Source of the DNA: an uncultured Clostridia bacterium
GTDB taxonomy: Bacteria > Bacillota > Clostridia > UBA1212 > UBA1255
Direction: 5' to 3'
Assembly (NCBI GenBank): GCA_947625435.1
Contig: CANQOI010000007.1
Span: 1 to 54,987 of the forward strand
DNA length: 54,987 nucleotides
The translations under genes and the position numbers were made by a program. Shown piece after piece: positions 27,138-35,897 of this stretch. The notes under the pieces are model-generated. The model was given only the letters and a program-made list of their open reading frames with translations. It was not told the origin of the DNA and did not search any database. Each line of letters opens with the position of its first letter. The stretch's first letter is position 1.

Positions 27138-28861
27138 ACCGATCTTTCTGTCTCCTTTTTAAGTCTTTCTACAAGAGCGATTATTTCACGCACCGCGTCT
27201 TTTTTTGCCGCTTTCATGTTCACGCTCTTGTCTCTTGTTGATATCTCTACGGCGCCTTCCGAAAGGGATCTCGGACTTATGACCGCTCTTACGGGCACTC
27301 CCAACAGATCGGCATCGGAGAACATGACTCCCGCTCTTACATCACGGTCATCGTATATGACTTCTATGCCTTTACTCTGCAGTTCGTCATACAACGAATC
27401 GGATACGCTCCTGATCTCACTGTCATCTGATCTGAGGCAGCATATGTGCACCTGCCACGGAGCTATTGAAATGGGCCATATCGGGCCGTGATCGTCGTGA
27501 TGAGCCTCGCATACGGATGCCGCGAGTCTTCCCACACCTATACCGTAGCAGCCCATTACGGGATAATTGAGATTTCCTTCGCTGTCAAGGTATTGCATAC
27601 CCATGGACTTTGTGTATTTCGTGCCGAGCTGGAAAATATTTCCGACTTCAATGCCTCGTGATATCTTTATGGTGTGCTTTCCGCATACGGGACATATACC
27701 GCCTTCCGTTATCTTTGCCACATCAGTGTATTCAACGCTTCCGCAGTCTCTTTCCATATTGAGTCCCGTAAAATGCGTATCCTTCTTATTGGCGCCGCAC
27801 AGCAGATCACAGGCGCCCTTTAATGAGCGGTCGTAGACCACGGTAAACTTACCGGAAATGCCTACAGGGCCTATAAAGCCGGCTTCTATTCCGGAATCCT
27901 GCGTGATCGTACCGGGATGTATATCCTCTCCCACGTGATTGCGCAGCTTCGTCTCATTCACGTCGAGATCTCCCCTTATAAATACTATCACATACTCATC
28001 CGTCATATTTTTCTGATATACAACGGCCTTGCACGATCTCTCTACCGGAAGCTTAAGGAAGCGGCACACGTCATCTATTGTCTTCATTTCGGGCGTGTAA
28101 ACTTCCTTTAATTCCTCACTGTCTTCGTTTTCGTTAATTGTCACGCATTCCGCTGCTTCCATATTCGCGCGGTAACCGCACTCGTCGCAGAGCGCTATCG
28201 TGTCCTCGCCTACGGGAGTGAGGAGCATGTATTCATGAGATATGCTGCCGCCCATCATGCCGGAATCGGATTTCACCGTAACGACCTCGGGTATTCCGGC
28301 TCTTGCGAATATCCTGTTGTAGGCGTCATAGCACCTTTTGTAGTATTCCTCGAGATCCTCCTGAGACGTGTGAAATGAATACGCGTCTTTCATGGTAAAT
28401 TCACGCACACGTATGAGTCCCGCGCGCGGGCGCGCCTCATCACGGAACTTTGTCTGTATCTGATATATCATGAACGGATAGCGCGTATAGCTCGCTCCGT
28501 ATTCTCTGACGAGCTGAACGGCGGCCTCCTCATGCGTCATACCGAGCACCATGGGAGCGTTGTTCCTGTCCGTAAAACGCAAAAGCTCGCTTCCCACACT
28601 TTCATATCTTCCGGACTCTTCCCAAAGACCCGCGGGGAGAGCTACGGGGAACAGTACCTCCTGTCCGTCTATGGCGTCCATTTCCTCGCGTATTATCTGC
28701 TCTATCTTACGGCAGATGCGTCTGAGCGGCATATACTGTGAAAAAATACCGCTCGTTACGAACTTCATATATCCTCCGCGGAGCATGAGAGAATGACTTT
28801 CTATAACACAGTCTGCGGGTTTTTCCTTAAATCTGTCGCCTACAAGCCTGTCTAATTTCAT
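27131..28861 (-). CDS. proS: Prolyl-tRNA synthetase (bacterial type)
   Basis: The class II aminoacyl-tRNA synthetase is 576 aa long. It starts with the catalytic core (VTSGIFSQYMPLRRI, EVLFPVALPAGLWEESGRY, YQIQTKFRDEARPRAGLIRVREFTMKDAYSFH) and carries the long insertion (editing) domain about 225-390. It ends with the anticodon-binding domain (GIEVIYDDRDVRAGVMFSDADLLGVP). GGAGATCACCGT precedes the ATG. The first gene of a five-gene operon, it has a leader of only about 57 nt, so there is no T-box. Confidence 0.97.
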   Translation of the reverse strand: MKLDRLVGDRFKEKPADCVIESHSLMLRGGYMKFVTSGIFSQYMPLRRICRKIEQIIREEMDAIDGQEVLFPVALPAGLWEESGRYESVGSELLRFTDRNNAPMVLGMTHEEAAVQLVREYGASYTRYPFMIYQIQTKFRDEARPRAGLIRVREFTMKDAYSFHTSQEDLEEYYKRCYDAYNRIFARAGIPEVVTVKSDSGMMGGSISHEYMLLTPVGEDTIALCDECGYRANMEAAECVTINENEDSEELKEVYTPEMKTIDDVCRFLKLPVERSCKAVVYQKNMTDEYVIVFIRGDLDVNETKLRNHVGEDIHPGTITQDSGIEAGFIGPVGISGKFTVVYDRSLKGACDLLCGANKKDTHFTGLNMERDCGSVEYTDVAKITEGGICPVCGKHTIKISRGIEVGNIFQLGTKYTKSMGMQYLDSEGNLNYPVMGCYGIGVGRLAASVCEAHHDDHGPIWPISIAPWQVHICCLRSDDSEIRSVSDSLYDELQSKGIEVIYDDRDVRAGVMFSDADLLGVPVRAVISPRSLSEGAVEISTRDKSVNMKAAKKDAVREIIALVERLKKETERSVC

Positions 28862-28889
28862 ACGGTGATCTCCTTCTGTTCATTTTATA

Positions 28890-28913
28890 TTTTTGCACAT
28901 GACTGCGCAAAAA
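28890..28913. promoter_or_regulatory. Inverted repeat in the proS leader
   Basis: TTTTTGC (28890-28896) and GCAAAAA (28907-28913) are perfect inverted arms around 10 nt, located between the proS -10 box and start codon. It could be an operator or a small leader hairpin. No T-run follows on the coding strand, so it is not a classical attenuator. Confidence 0.4.
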
Positions 28914-28924
28914 CAACAAGTGCA

Positions 28925-28953
28925 ATTATACAAACGTTGCCTGTCAAAAACAA
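28925..28953 (-). promoter_or_regulatory. Promoter of the proS operon
   Basis: -10 TATAAT (28930-28925) with -35 TTGTTT (28953-28948) at 17 nt. A perfect TTGACA is also present but only 11 nt from the -10, too close to serve. Confidence 0.6.
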
Positions 28954-28965
28954 GTGTCATGCATA

Positions 28966-30159
28966 TTATCTGCCTTTGAATTTTGCTATTTCCTCTTTCA
29001 TGATCTGATAATACTGATCCGAATACACTGTGTTCGGTTCTATGTCCTTGCTTATATTTTCACTTATCTGTTCGCCTATCACGAATTCATTCCATGACAC
29101 CACAAGCGCTATCTTTACGCCTATGAGCCTGGCTCTGGCCCATTCTTCCCTGAATGTGAGTCCGTCTCGCCTTCCCGGGGCGGGGATATAGCCTTCTTCG
29201 CCTTCATAGCCCTCCTGCCTGTAGGATGCGACCACCGTCATTGCCTCCGGCATGTCCGTTTCCTTATTTACCGCGAATGTCTGAGCCTCTCTGTCCTCCC
29301 AGCTCCAGTATCCGTACTTGCTCTCAAGTGTCTCCGTATTCTGAAGGTTGGGCTGCTGTGTTATGAATCCCGTTACAAATCTGACCGTAAAGCGTTCGTC
29401 GTCCCAGTCCTCGTGAGGATCCCTGTCTCCTATGAATGTGGGAGTCCCGAGATATACGAGCAGCAGCGGCTTGCCGTAAAGCATCATATACTTATCGGCA
29501 CGTTCCGGATTGTCCTTGTTGTTTATAAACCAGTCGTACACCTGATCCGCTTTTTTCTGCAGAATGCCGTCATACACTGAATCAGGTCTGTCCGGGCATC
29601 CGAGCATTATGGCTATCTGAGGCGTTTTTTCTTCCATTTTACCCCATATATCAAACATTTTAACGGCGGATCTTTCTATCATCGCGAAATCCTCGCGCCC
29701 CGTCCTGTTGAGATATTTTTCATCCATTATCTTATCGTATGTGGCTCTTTTATTCATCTCGGTATTGAATGTCACGTTGTTGGACCAGTCAATGAAAACA
29801 AAATCTACATCCGCCTCGCCGAGGAGCCTGCCGTGGGCCTCTATGACTTCGTCATCGTCGGATCTGTACTGTCCGAGCTCCGGATAGGCCCAGAATTTAT
29901 CCGCGCTCCAAAGCGATTGTCTGTGCCAGGTCGTATATGCGAGTCCTACGAGCCTTTCCTCATACGGCGTTCTTTCGTATATTCCCGCACCCTTATCGGA
30001 AACACTGAGTCCTTCTTCTGTAAAATCTTTCATATTATCACCTTCCCATTTGCTGTCATATGTATCTTTAACACCGTCTCCGCATGCCGAAAACGCCATT
30101 GTCACGGTCACGGTCACAAGCAATGTTATTATTGTGAGTGTTTTTCTGAACGGATTCAT
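28966..30159 (-). CDS. GH99/GH71-like lipoprotein
   Basis: The 397-aa lipoprotein (hydrophobic 8-22, lipobox FSAC with Cys about 26) has a GH71/GH99/WbsX-like (beta/alpha)8 pattern. AYTTWH opens the barrel, DFVFIDWSNN follows, then MLYGKPLLLVYLGTP, and VVSWNEFVIGEQISENISKDIEP near the end is split here as SWNEF, GEQ, IEP. The family includes endo-alpha-mannosidases and many uncharacterised members. GGGAGG lies before the ATG. It is transcribed alone, divergent from tRNA-Trp. Family-level confidence is moderate. Confidence 0.7.
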   Translation of the reverse strand: MNPFRKTLTIITLLVTVTVTMAFSACGDGVKDTYDSKWEGDNMKDFTEEGLSVSDKGAGIYERTPYEERLVGLAYTTWHRQSLWSADKFWAYPELGQYRSDDDEVIEAHGRLLGEADVDFVFIDWSNNVTFNTEMNKRATYDKIMDEKYLNRTGREDFAMIERSAVKMFDIWGKMEEKTPQIAIMLGCPDRPDSVYDGILQKKADQVYDWFINNKDNPERADKYMMLYGKPLLLVYLGTPTFIGDRDPHEDWDDERFTVRFVTGFITQQPNLQNTETLESKYGYWSWEDREAQTFAVNKETDMPEAMTVVASYRQEGYEGEEGYIPAPGRRDGLTFREEWARARLIGVKIALVVSWNEFVIGEQISENISKDIEPNTVYSDQYYQIMKEEIAKFKGR

Positions 30160-30200
30160 CTTATACCTCCCAATGTTCGCGTCCGATATTCATGAGTGGT

Positions 30201-30229
30201 ATTTTACATACAGTGACAAGAAAAATCAA
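30201..30229 (-). promoter_or_regulatory. Promoter of the GH99-like lipoprotein gene
   Basis: -35 TTGATT (30229-30224), 17 nt, -10 TAAAAT (30206-30201). Back to back with the tRNA-Trp promoter, with -35 boxes 2 bp apart. Confidence 0.6.
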
Positions 30230-30231
30230 TG

Positions 30232-30260
30232 TTGACATGAGTAAAATGTTTGTGTATACT
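30232..30260 (+). promoter_or_regulatory. Promoter of tRNA-Trp
   Basis: TTGACA (30232-30237), 17 nt, TATACT (30255-30260). The start would be near 30267, 6 nt before the tRNA. Confidence 0.85.
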
Positions 30261-30272
30261 TACAAAGCTCTT

Positions 30273-30347
30273 AGGGGAGTAGTTCAATGGTAGAGCAACG
30301 GTCTCCAAAACCGTCTGTTGCGTGTTCGAGTCGCGTCTCCCCTGCCA
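30273..30347 (+). tRNA. tRNA-Trp (anticodon CCA)
   Basis: The acceptor stem AGGGGAG (30273-30279) pairs with CTCCCCT (30337-30343). Discriminator G and an encoded CCA (30345-30347) follow. The anticodon stem ACGGT/ACCGT has loop CTCCAAA, giving anticodon CCA. The T-loop contains GTTCGAGTC. Confidence 0.96.
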
Positions 30348-30360
30348 GCTTGAGCTGTAA

Positions 30361-30390
30361 AGCAGATCGGATCTTTCCGGTCTGCTTTTT
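30361..30390 (+). terminator. Terminator after tRNA-Trp
   Basis: AGCAGATCGGA (30361-30371) pairs with TTCCGGTCTGCT (to 30386) with one G-U pair and a 4-nt loop, then a run of T. It insulates the tRNA from the alpha-galactosidase gene 50 nt further on. Confidence 0.85.
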
Positions 30391-30440
30391 CTCATTAGAG
30401 CAGAGTATGAATTTTAATTTTATTGTCCGGAGATGATTTT

Positions 30441-32636
30441 ATGGAAAATAAGGCGTTGGGATCGGAGAAGATATTTCACGGCGATATTGAGATGACGTTT
30501 TGTCACGACGGGGACGGAAACAAGCTGAATATGCTCCGTATGAAGCCCGTTTTACACGGCGCCGGTACAGATGAGGATGCAGGTTCGGACGAGCTTTATT
30601 CACAGCCGAACTTTCAGATGACGGTCGCGGGATGCAATTACGGCATTCAGGAGGGCGTGAACATAGGCGGCTCTCAGGTGCCTCACGATGTAAGGCTCAA
30701 AGATTTCAGGCATGATGAAAGCGGCGCGGAATTCGTATATGTACACGATATACTCGGTCTTGAAATAACGCTTCATATGACTTTTATAAAGGGTGCGAAC
30801 GTCATACGGCAATATAACACCGTAAAGAACATAGGCGATTCGGAAAAGGTCATAACTCATTTTTCGTCTGCGAACATATGCGGTATAGAACCCCTCGGCA
30901 AGCTTCCATGGGATCATCCGGGTAAGTTTATGATACATTACTGCGTCAATACCTGGCAGGGCGAGGGTCAGTGGAGATCCGTTTCACTCGAGGACGCCGG
31001 CATATATTCATGCTCCGTACATCAGAACACAAATACATTCAGGCTCTCCTCTACGGGCTCCTGGAGCACGTCCAGGTTCATGCCTTTCATTTTACTCGAA
31101 AATACGGAAACAAAGCAGATATGGTACGCACAGATCGAAACGTCGTCCGCATGGCACTTCGAGGTCGGGCACAGGAAGAAGGGTCCGGGCATGCGCGGTG
31201 AGATGTATATCACGGCCGACGGAGCGGACGAGAACACTTCCGGCTGGCACATACGTCTGCATCCCGGAGAGAGCTTCGATACCGTGCCGTGCGCTTTCGG
31301 CTGTGTGAACGGAGGCTTTGAGGAAGCAGTATGTGAAATGACAAAATACAGACGTTCTCATATCAAACCCGTGCCCGCTTGGGAAAATGAAGCGCCCCTC
31401 TTCTTCAATGATTATATGAACTGCCTGTGGGCCGATCCTTCCGAAGATAAGCTCATACCTCTTATAGACGCGGCCTGCGAGGCGGGTGCGGAAGGCTTCT
31501 GCATCGATGCCGGCTGGTTCGGGATAAGCGGCAAGCCCTGGGGAAATGTGCTCGGCGACTGGGAGCCGAGCCCCGACAGATTCGGCAAAGGCGGTCTCAA
31601 ATGTATAATAGACTATATCACATCCAAAGGCATGCGCGCGGGGCTGTGGATCGAATTTGAATCGTGCGGTAAGGATGCAGCGCTTTATGCAAAGGACGAT
31701 TCTTATTTTCTCACGCGCAGCGGTGAAAGGATAGGCGGCGAACGTGCCATGCCGGATTTCAGGAATCCGCATGTAAGGGAATATATGCACGGCGTATTTG
31801 ACAGGCTTATCGACATGGGAGTCACATATTTCAAGAACGATTACAATCAGTCCGCTGCTTTGGGAGACGACAAATATACCGAAAGTGCCGCCGAAGGCCT
31901 TATTGAACATATACGCGCCGTTTATTCCTTTATCGACGAGGTAAGGGCGAAGCATCCCGGCGTCATTATAGAGGCATGCGCGGGCGGCGGACTCAGAGGA
32001 GATAACGGCATGGCGTCGCACTGTCACCTGTTAAATACATCGGATCAGGAGATCTACACGAGATACCCTTCTGTCATACAGGGAAGTCTAGCATGCATCC
32101 TGCCGGAGCAGGCTACGATATGGTCTTATCCCTGGCCGCTACTCATTCTCAAAGCCTCCGATCCTTCGCTGCTCTCATCACATGAATATATGAGTGAAAT
32201 GACCGACGGAGAGCAGACTGTCTTCAATATGATAAACGGCATGTGCGGGAACATGCTCCTTTCCGGCCGTATAGACCGTGCGGACGGATTTAACAGGGAG
32301 CTCATAAAGAAGGGCTGCGCTTATTATAAAAGCATAAGAAAATATACGCATTCAAGCGTGCCCTTCTACCCCATCGGGCTTACGCGCATAAACAAAGAAG
32401 CATACGCCGCATTCGGGCTCAGAAATGATGACGCGCGTAAAATGTTCATTGCAGTATGGCGCATAAATGCCCCGTATGACAGCATAACCCTGGATCTTAA
32501 GAAATGCATAACGGGCGCCAAGGTAGCTTATCAGGCCGGAACCGGCGTTGCGGTACACATTTCCGAAGGCAGCCGCATCACGGTTGATTTTACAAAGAAG
32601 CTGCAGGCGGCGTTCATTGAAGCAGATTATAAATAA
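30441..32636 (+). CDS. Alpha-galactosidase, GH36
   Basis: The 731-aa enzyme releases terminal alpha-galactose from raffinose-type sugars or galactomannan. It has the N-terminal beta-sandwich, then a TIM barrel with CIDAGWFG, GDWEPSPDRF and GLWIEFES. The nucleophile is D467 in YFKNDYNQ and the probable acid/base D535 in NTSDQE. There is no signal peptide, so it is cytoplasmic. The ATG at 30441 has GGAG 8 nt upstream. The Asn before the catalytic Asp (KND instead of KWD) is found in a subset of GH36. A bidirectional terminator follows. Confidence 0.92.
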   Translation: MENKALGSEKIFHGDIEMTFCHDGDGNKLNMLRMKPVLHGAGTDEDAGSDELYSQPNFQMTVAGCNYGIQEGVNIGGSQVPHDVRLKDFRHDESGAEFVYVHDILGLEITLHMTFIKGANVIRQYNTVKNIGDSEKVITHFSSANICGIEPLGKLPWDHPGKFMIHYCVNTWQGEGQWRSVSLEDAGIYSCSVHQNTNTFRLSSTGSWSTSRFMPFILLENTETKQIWYAQIETSSAWHFEVGHRKKGPGMRGEMYITADGADENTSGWHIRLHPGESFDTVPCAFGCVNGGFEEAVCEMTKYRRSHIKPVPAWENEAPLFFNDYMNCLWADPSEDKLIPLIDAACEAGAEGFCIDAGWFGISGKPWGNVLGDWEPSPDRFGKGGLKCIIDYITSKGMRAGLWIEFESCGKDAALYAKDDSYFLTRSGERIGGERAMPDFRNPHVREYMHGVFDRLIDMGVTYFKNDYNQSAALGDDKYTESAAEGLIEHIRAVYSFIDEVRAKHPGVIIEACAGGGLRGDNGMASHCHLLNTSDQEIYTRYPSVIQGSLACILPEQATIWSYPWPLLILKASDPSLLSSHEYMSEMTDGEQTVFNMINGMCGNMLLSGRIDRADGFNRELIKKGCAYYKSIRKYTHSSVPFYPIGLTRINKEAYAAFGLRNDDARKMFIAVWRINAPYDSITLDLKKCITGAKVAYQAGTGVAVHISEGSRITVDFTKKLQAAFIEADYK

Positions 32637-32659
32637 TAAAAATAATAAATAAAAATACA

Positions 32660-32710
32660 AAAAACGAAGCGATCTGATAGGCGCCCGCCTTTCAGACCGC
32701 TTTTCCTTTT
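32660..32710. terminator. Bidirectional terminator
   Basis: AAGCG-A-TCTGATAGGCG (from 32667) pairs with CGCCTTTCAGA-C-CGCTT (to 32702), one A/C mismatch. T-rich runs follow on both strands (TTTTCCTTTTTT on plus, CGTTTTTTG on minus). It serves the convergent GH36 and phosphodiester glycosidase genes. Confidence 0.85.
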
Positions 32711-32740
32711 TTGCGATATATGATATCTTTGCTCTGATCT

Positions 32741-34340
32741 TTATGATTTGCCGTACTTCTTATTGCCTACTATCACGGCAATAACGACAGCGATCACGAG
32801 ACATACGGCGCTGCCTCCTATGAGCAATATCAGAAGGAGCGAACTGCTCTTGTTGCCGTTTTCGGTCTTATTGCCGCTTTCGGTCTTATCGGCGGCGGAA
32901 CCGTCGGCGGTACCGTTTACATTGCCGCTGTTTGCGGCATCGTTACCGTCAGCCTCCGGAGCTTGATCGGCTCCGGTGTCCTCTTCGGGAGCATTTCTGT
33001 CCGGGCCGTATGAAAGTATGACTGAATTTACCACGGTCCTGGCCTCTCCGTACTCACCGTCGGCTTTTTTATCACTCGGCCTGTTTACAAGAGCATAACC
33101 GTTTTCCTCAAGAGCTACTATCGAAGATGAACCGCCCCCGTCGACTATGAAAGCATTCTTCAAGTCAAAGGCTTTGGTGAGCTGAGAATAATCCGAAAAA
33201 CGTATTCCCAGGCTGTAACCCTCCTGCCTTCCGTCATTCTGTATAAACAGGACCTTGCCTGAATTTGTCTCGGCTATTATGGTGGTAGGATATCTGGTGG
33301 CATCTCCGAGGGCAACATTCTTTCCGTCCTTGGCAAAGACCATATGTCCGCCTACCGCATTTACAATATCGTTCTGCCATACCTCATCGTTTTTATATCC
33401 GTCGCGTACGGATACGGATATCTGTATTTCATCACCTATTTTTATGTCGCTCAGCATCGCGGTCTTTTTATCGCCGCGGGCAGTAAGTATTATCCTGTTC
33501 CTCGTCTCCCTCCTTGCATATGGCAGTCACTTTACCGGTGATATTTGCGCCGTGTTTAACGACGTAGTCTTCGTCGCAGTCGATTATGACCTCATACGCA
33601 TCGTCAAGGGCATAATGCGAGAGCACGCCCTTGTCAGTATACATTACAATGGCTTTGTCTGCCGGAAGTCTGTTTATTCCGTCAATTTTATTCGATTCAT
33701 CGGGATTCTGAGTCTTATTAACAAAATTTACGGTCACGGTAGGCTGTCCGAGATAGGGCTTGTTGTCAGCCGTGAAGCCGAAGGACTGGAAAGCGCCTTC
33801 ATACGGTGTCTCCTGCGGAATGTGAGCGGATGAGATGATCTCGCCGTCATACATGTTGAAGCCGCGCGGTATGGTAAGAGATTTTGTGACAACAGCGTCG
33901 CTGTAACCGCCGTATGTAGTGCCCGAGCCTTCAACTCTCGCATGAGCGTAAGCGACCATCCACATATCGCCGTTCACGGCGGCTATGGCCGTTTTGCCGT
34001 TTTCGGCGGCGTTGAAATCCTCTATTGTCTTGGCGACCGTTTTGAGCTGATTTGAATAATCGGAAACATTCGTAACATCAACATAAAGATCGCTCTGCGA
34101 AGGATCGAATTCGACTACATGCACTTTGTTCAAGCCTAATTTTGAGCCCTCGGGAAGATCAAAGGATGTAAGTGTAACACCTTTATACAGCTCTTTTGTC
34201 CGCACATTTTCCGCTCCGTCCGGAAGACCCGTCTTGCTTTCATCCGCTCCTGCGGCCGCCCCCGTAAACGGCATTGCGATCATGAGCAGAAGCGCAAGTG
34301 CCGCAAAAGAGATACGCACCAAATTAAATCTGATTTTCAT
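32741..34340 (-). pseudogene. Phosphodiester glycosidase (NAGPA/DUF2233) gene with frameshift
   Basis: Two reading frames together encode one protein. Frame 1 (34340-33468) has a signal peptide (about 5-30) and the N-terminal half with AAVNGDMW. Frame 2 (ending 32741) has the C-terminal half with VGGHMVFAKDG, NDGRQEGYSLGI and FIVDGGGSSSIVAL, an acidic linker, one membrane helix and a short basic tail. NAGPA-like enzymes cleave sugar-1-phosphodiesters. The switch point lies in CTCGTCTCCCTC (33501-33512). Removing one G from the coding-strand GGG run joins the frames into KEETRNRIILTARGDKKTAM and restores an ORF of about 530 aa. It is either a real mutation or a sequencing error; the rest looks intact. 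Confidence 0.85.
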
Positions 34341-34347
34341 TCTGGTT

Positions 34348-35310
34348 TCAGTCCTTTCTTTTCAGCTTTTGTGCCATTTTACTGTCGTCATCTAAAAACA
34401 GCGTACATATTACGCCTATAGCAATAAGGAGAACGTCTGTCAGCAGCATAGCAAACGCGCCGCCCGTGAAATCAGTGAATGCGGCTGTAAATTTTCTGTC
34501 CGGAAGCACACCCTGTGCAAAAAGTATCACAACAGCGCCCAATATCATTCCCGCAACGCCGTAGTATGTCTGGGATTCGAATCTTGCGAGAAGCCTTGAT
34601 ACCACTTTGGAAATGCATATGAAACCGGCTATACCGCCCACCGCAAATACGAGCACGAGCCATATCGATCTTGACGCCTCCAATGCCGCTGCGGAATCGC
34701 CCGACACTATATATTTCAGCATATCGGTACATCTGCTCACGGCGCCGTATACGGTGGCATACTGGCCGAGCACCATGAGCGTCACGGATCCGCTCACTCC
34801 CGGTATGGTCATGAGAGCACACGATATGAATCCCGATAAGAGTATAACGATTACATCGCGAACGCCTGTAAGATAATATGCGCCGTTTCCCGCAGTCTCC
34901 GAGGCTGCGGCTTCGCCGCCGGAAAGATATCCCATCAAAAGTATGAGTGCCATGCACAGCACCGTTATCACCAGACAAGCGGGATTAAAGGGCTTTTTTC
35001 TTATTTTTCTGAGTACGAGAGGCACGCTTCCCATCACGAGGCCTATAAAAAAGAAGTATGACTGCTGCGGGAATTTCTCACATATGACTGTTATTATCTT
35101 AGCCGAGAGCAGTACGCCCGCCGCCGCGCCTATAACGATCGGAATCAAAAACAATATATTTTTCTTGATATTTTTTCTGAAATTGCTGATGGCATTTATC
35201 ATTTTCTCGTAAAGTCCCACGACTACTGCGAAAATGCTTCCGGAGAGTCCCGGTATGACTACAGCGATGCCAATGAGTATTCCTTTAACAAAATTTATTA
35301 TTTGTGTCAT
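34348..35310 (-). CDS. DUF368 family protein, PopT-like polyprenyl-phosphate flippase
   Basis: The 320-aa membrane protein has the two DUF368 inverted repeats: GIAVVIPGLSGSIFAVVVG at residues 15-33 and MTIPGVSGSVTLMVLGQY about 185-203. The repeats carry the PG(L/V)SG re-entrant motif. DUF368 proteins (PopT) have been shown to recycle undecaprenyl phosphate across the membrane. AAGGAG lies 7 nt before the ATG. It lies just upstream of the frameshifted glycosidase gene (7-nt gap), with which it is probably co-transcribed. Confidence 0.88.
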   Translation of the reverse strand: MTQIINFVKGILIGIAVVIPGLSGSIFAVVVGLYEKMINAISNFRKNIKKNILFLIPIVIGAAAGVLLSAKIITVICEKFPQQSYFFFIGLVMGSVPLVLRKIRKKPFNPACLVITVLCMALILLMGYLSGGEAAASETAGNGAYYLTGVRDVIVILLSGFISCALMTIPGVSGSVTLMVLGQYATVYGAVSRCTDMLKYIVSGDSAAALEASRSIWLVLVFAVGGIAGFICISKVVSRLLARFESQTYYGVAGMILGAVVILFAQGVLPDRKFTAAFTDFTGGAFAMLLTDVLLIAIGVICTLFLDDDSKMAQKLKRKD

Positions 35311-35359
35311 TGTGTCACTCCTTTTTTAATAGTATAATTGAAAGGTATCATATTTGCAA
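35310..35359. promoter_or_regulatory. Overlapping divergent promoters of popT-like gene and membrane-protein gene
   Basis: Minus strand: -35 TTGCAA (35359-35354), 17 nt, -10 TATACT (35336-35331). Plus strand: -35 TTGTGT (35310-35315), 17 nt, -10 TATAAT (35333-35338). The two -10 boxes share four base pairs, so only one promoter can be open at a time. Confidence 0.55.
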
Positions 35360-35375
35360 CAGGGAAGTTTATTGT

Positions 35376-35897
35376 ATGGATATGCAATTGCGCTTAAACA
35401 ATAAAGATAACAGAACGGTGTTCATATCTGCCGCTCTGCTCGCTTTTATCACTCTTGCCGTATCTTTTATATCCGGACTGAATGAATTTTCATTCGAAAA
35501 CAGGCAGCTGAGCGCGTTTTCCATCATTGTTTCCGCTGCAGTCATCGTGCTGCATATCGTTTTATGTATATTCATGCGCATAAAGCGCACTTCAAGGATC
35601 GCAAAAGCGCTTTTCTGCTATCAGCTCGCAGGCTCCGCGCTGTATATCATACATTTTATTTTCTTCATATTCAGTATCCCTTTTGCTTCTTTTTTCCATT
35701 CGCTGTTCCACGCGTGGTCATTTGCGCTCGAACCCGTTTCGGTAGCCATAGGCAGGCTCATGGGCATACGCGCCAAATATATCGCCGCCATATTCTACCT
35801 TGCTCTTACATTCATAACAGGCAAAACAGCAGTCTCAATAAGAAAAGATATTTCGTACGAACGAAAATATGCGGAGGATCACACTTTCGGTTCATGA
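35376..35897 (+). CDS. Four-TM membrane protein of unknown function
   Basis: I do not recognise a family. The 173-aa product has four hydrophobic segments (about 17-37, 50-71, 82-115 as a long or split helix, and 140-158), a basic loop between helices 2 and 3 (MRIKRTSRIAK) and a polar C-terminal tail. The ATG at 35376 has GGGAAG 8 nt upstream; upstream in-frame starts lack one. It is divergent from the PopT-like gene and its last 19 bp overlap the end of the convergent 6PGDH-like gene. Confidence 0.7.
   Translation: MDMQLRLNNKDNRTVFISAALLAFITLAVSFISGLNEFSFENRQLSAFSIIVSAAVIVLHIVLCIFMRIKRTSRIAKALFCYQLAGSALYIIHFIFFIFSIPFASFFHSLFHAWSFALEPVSVAIGRLMGIRAKYIAAIFYLALTFITGKTAVSIRKDISYERKYAEDHTFGS

Noticed and set aside
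28862-28930. T-box riboswitch for proS
   Set aside because: The leader is only about 60 nt and has no specifier stem or antiterminator consensus.
28925-28945. TTGACA next to TATAAT upstream of proS as the promoter
   Set aside because: Spacer is only 11 nt; TTGTTT at 17 nt is the workable -35.
31092-32027. 311-aa open frame on the minus strand inside the GH36 gene
   Set aside because: Antisense shadow; the GH36 motifs are in the plus frame.
33468-33520. Programmed ribosomal frameshift in the phosphodiester glycosidase gene
   Set aside because: No slippery heptamer, no stimulatory hairpin and the family is normally in one frame; a simple indel explains it.
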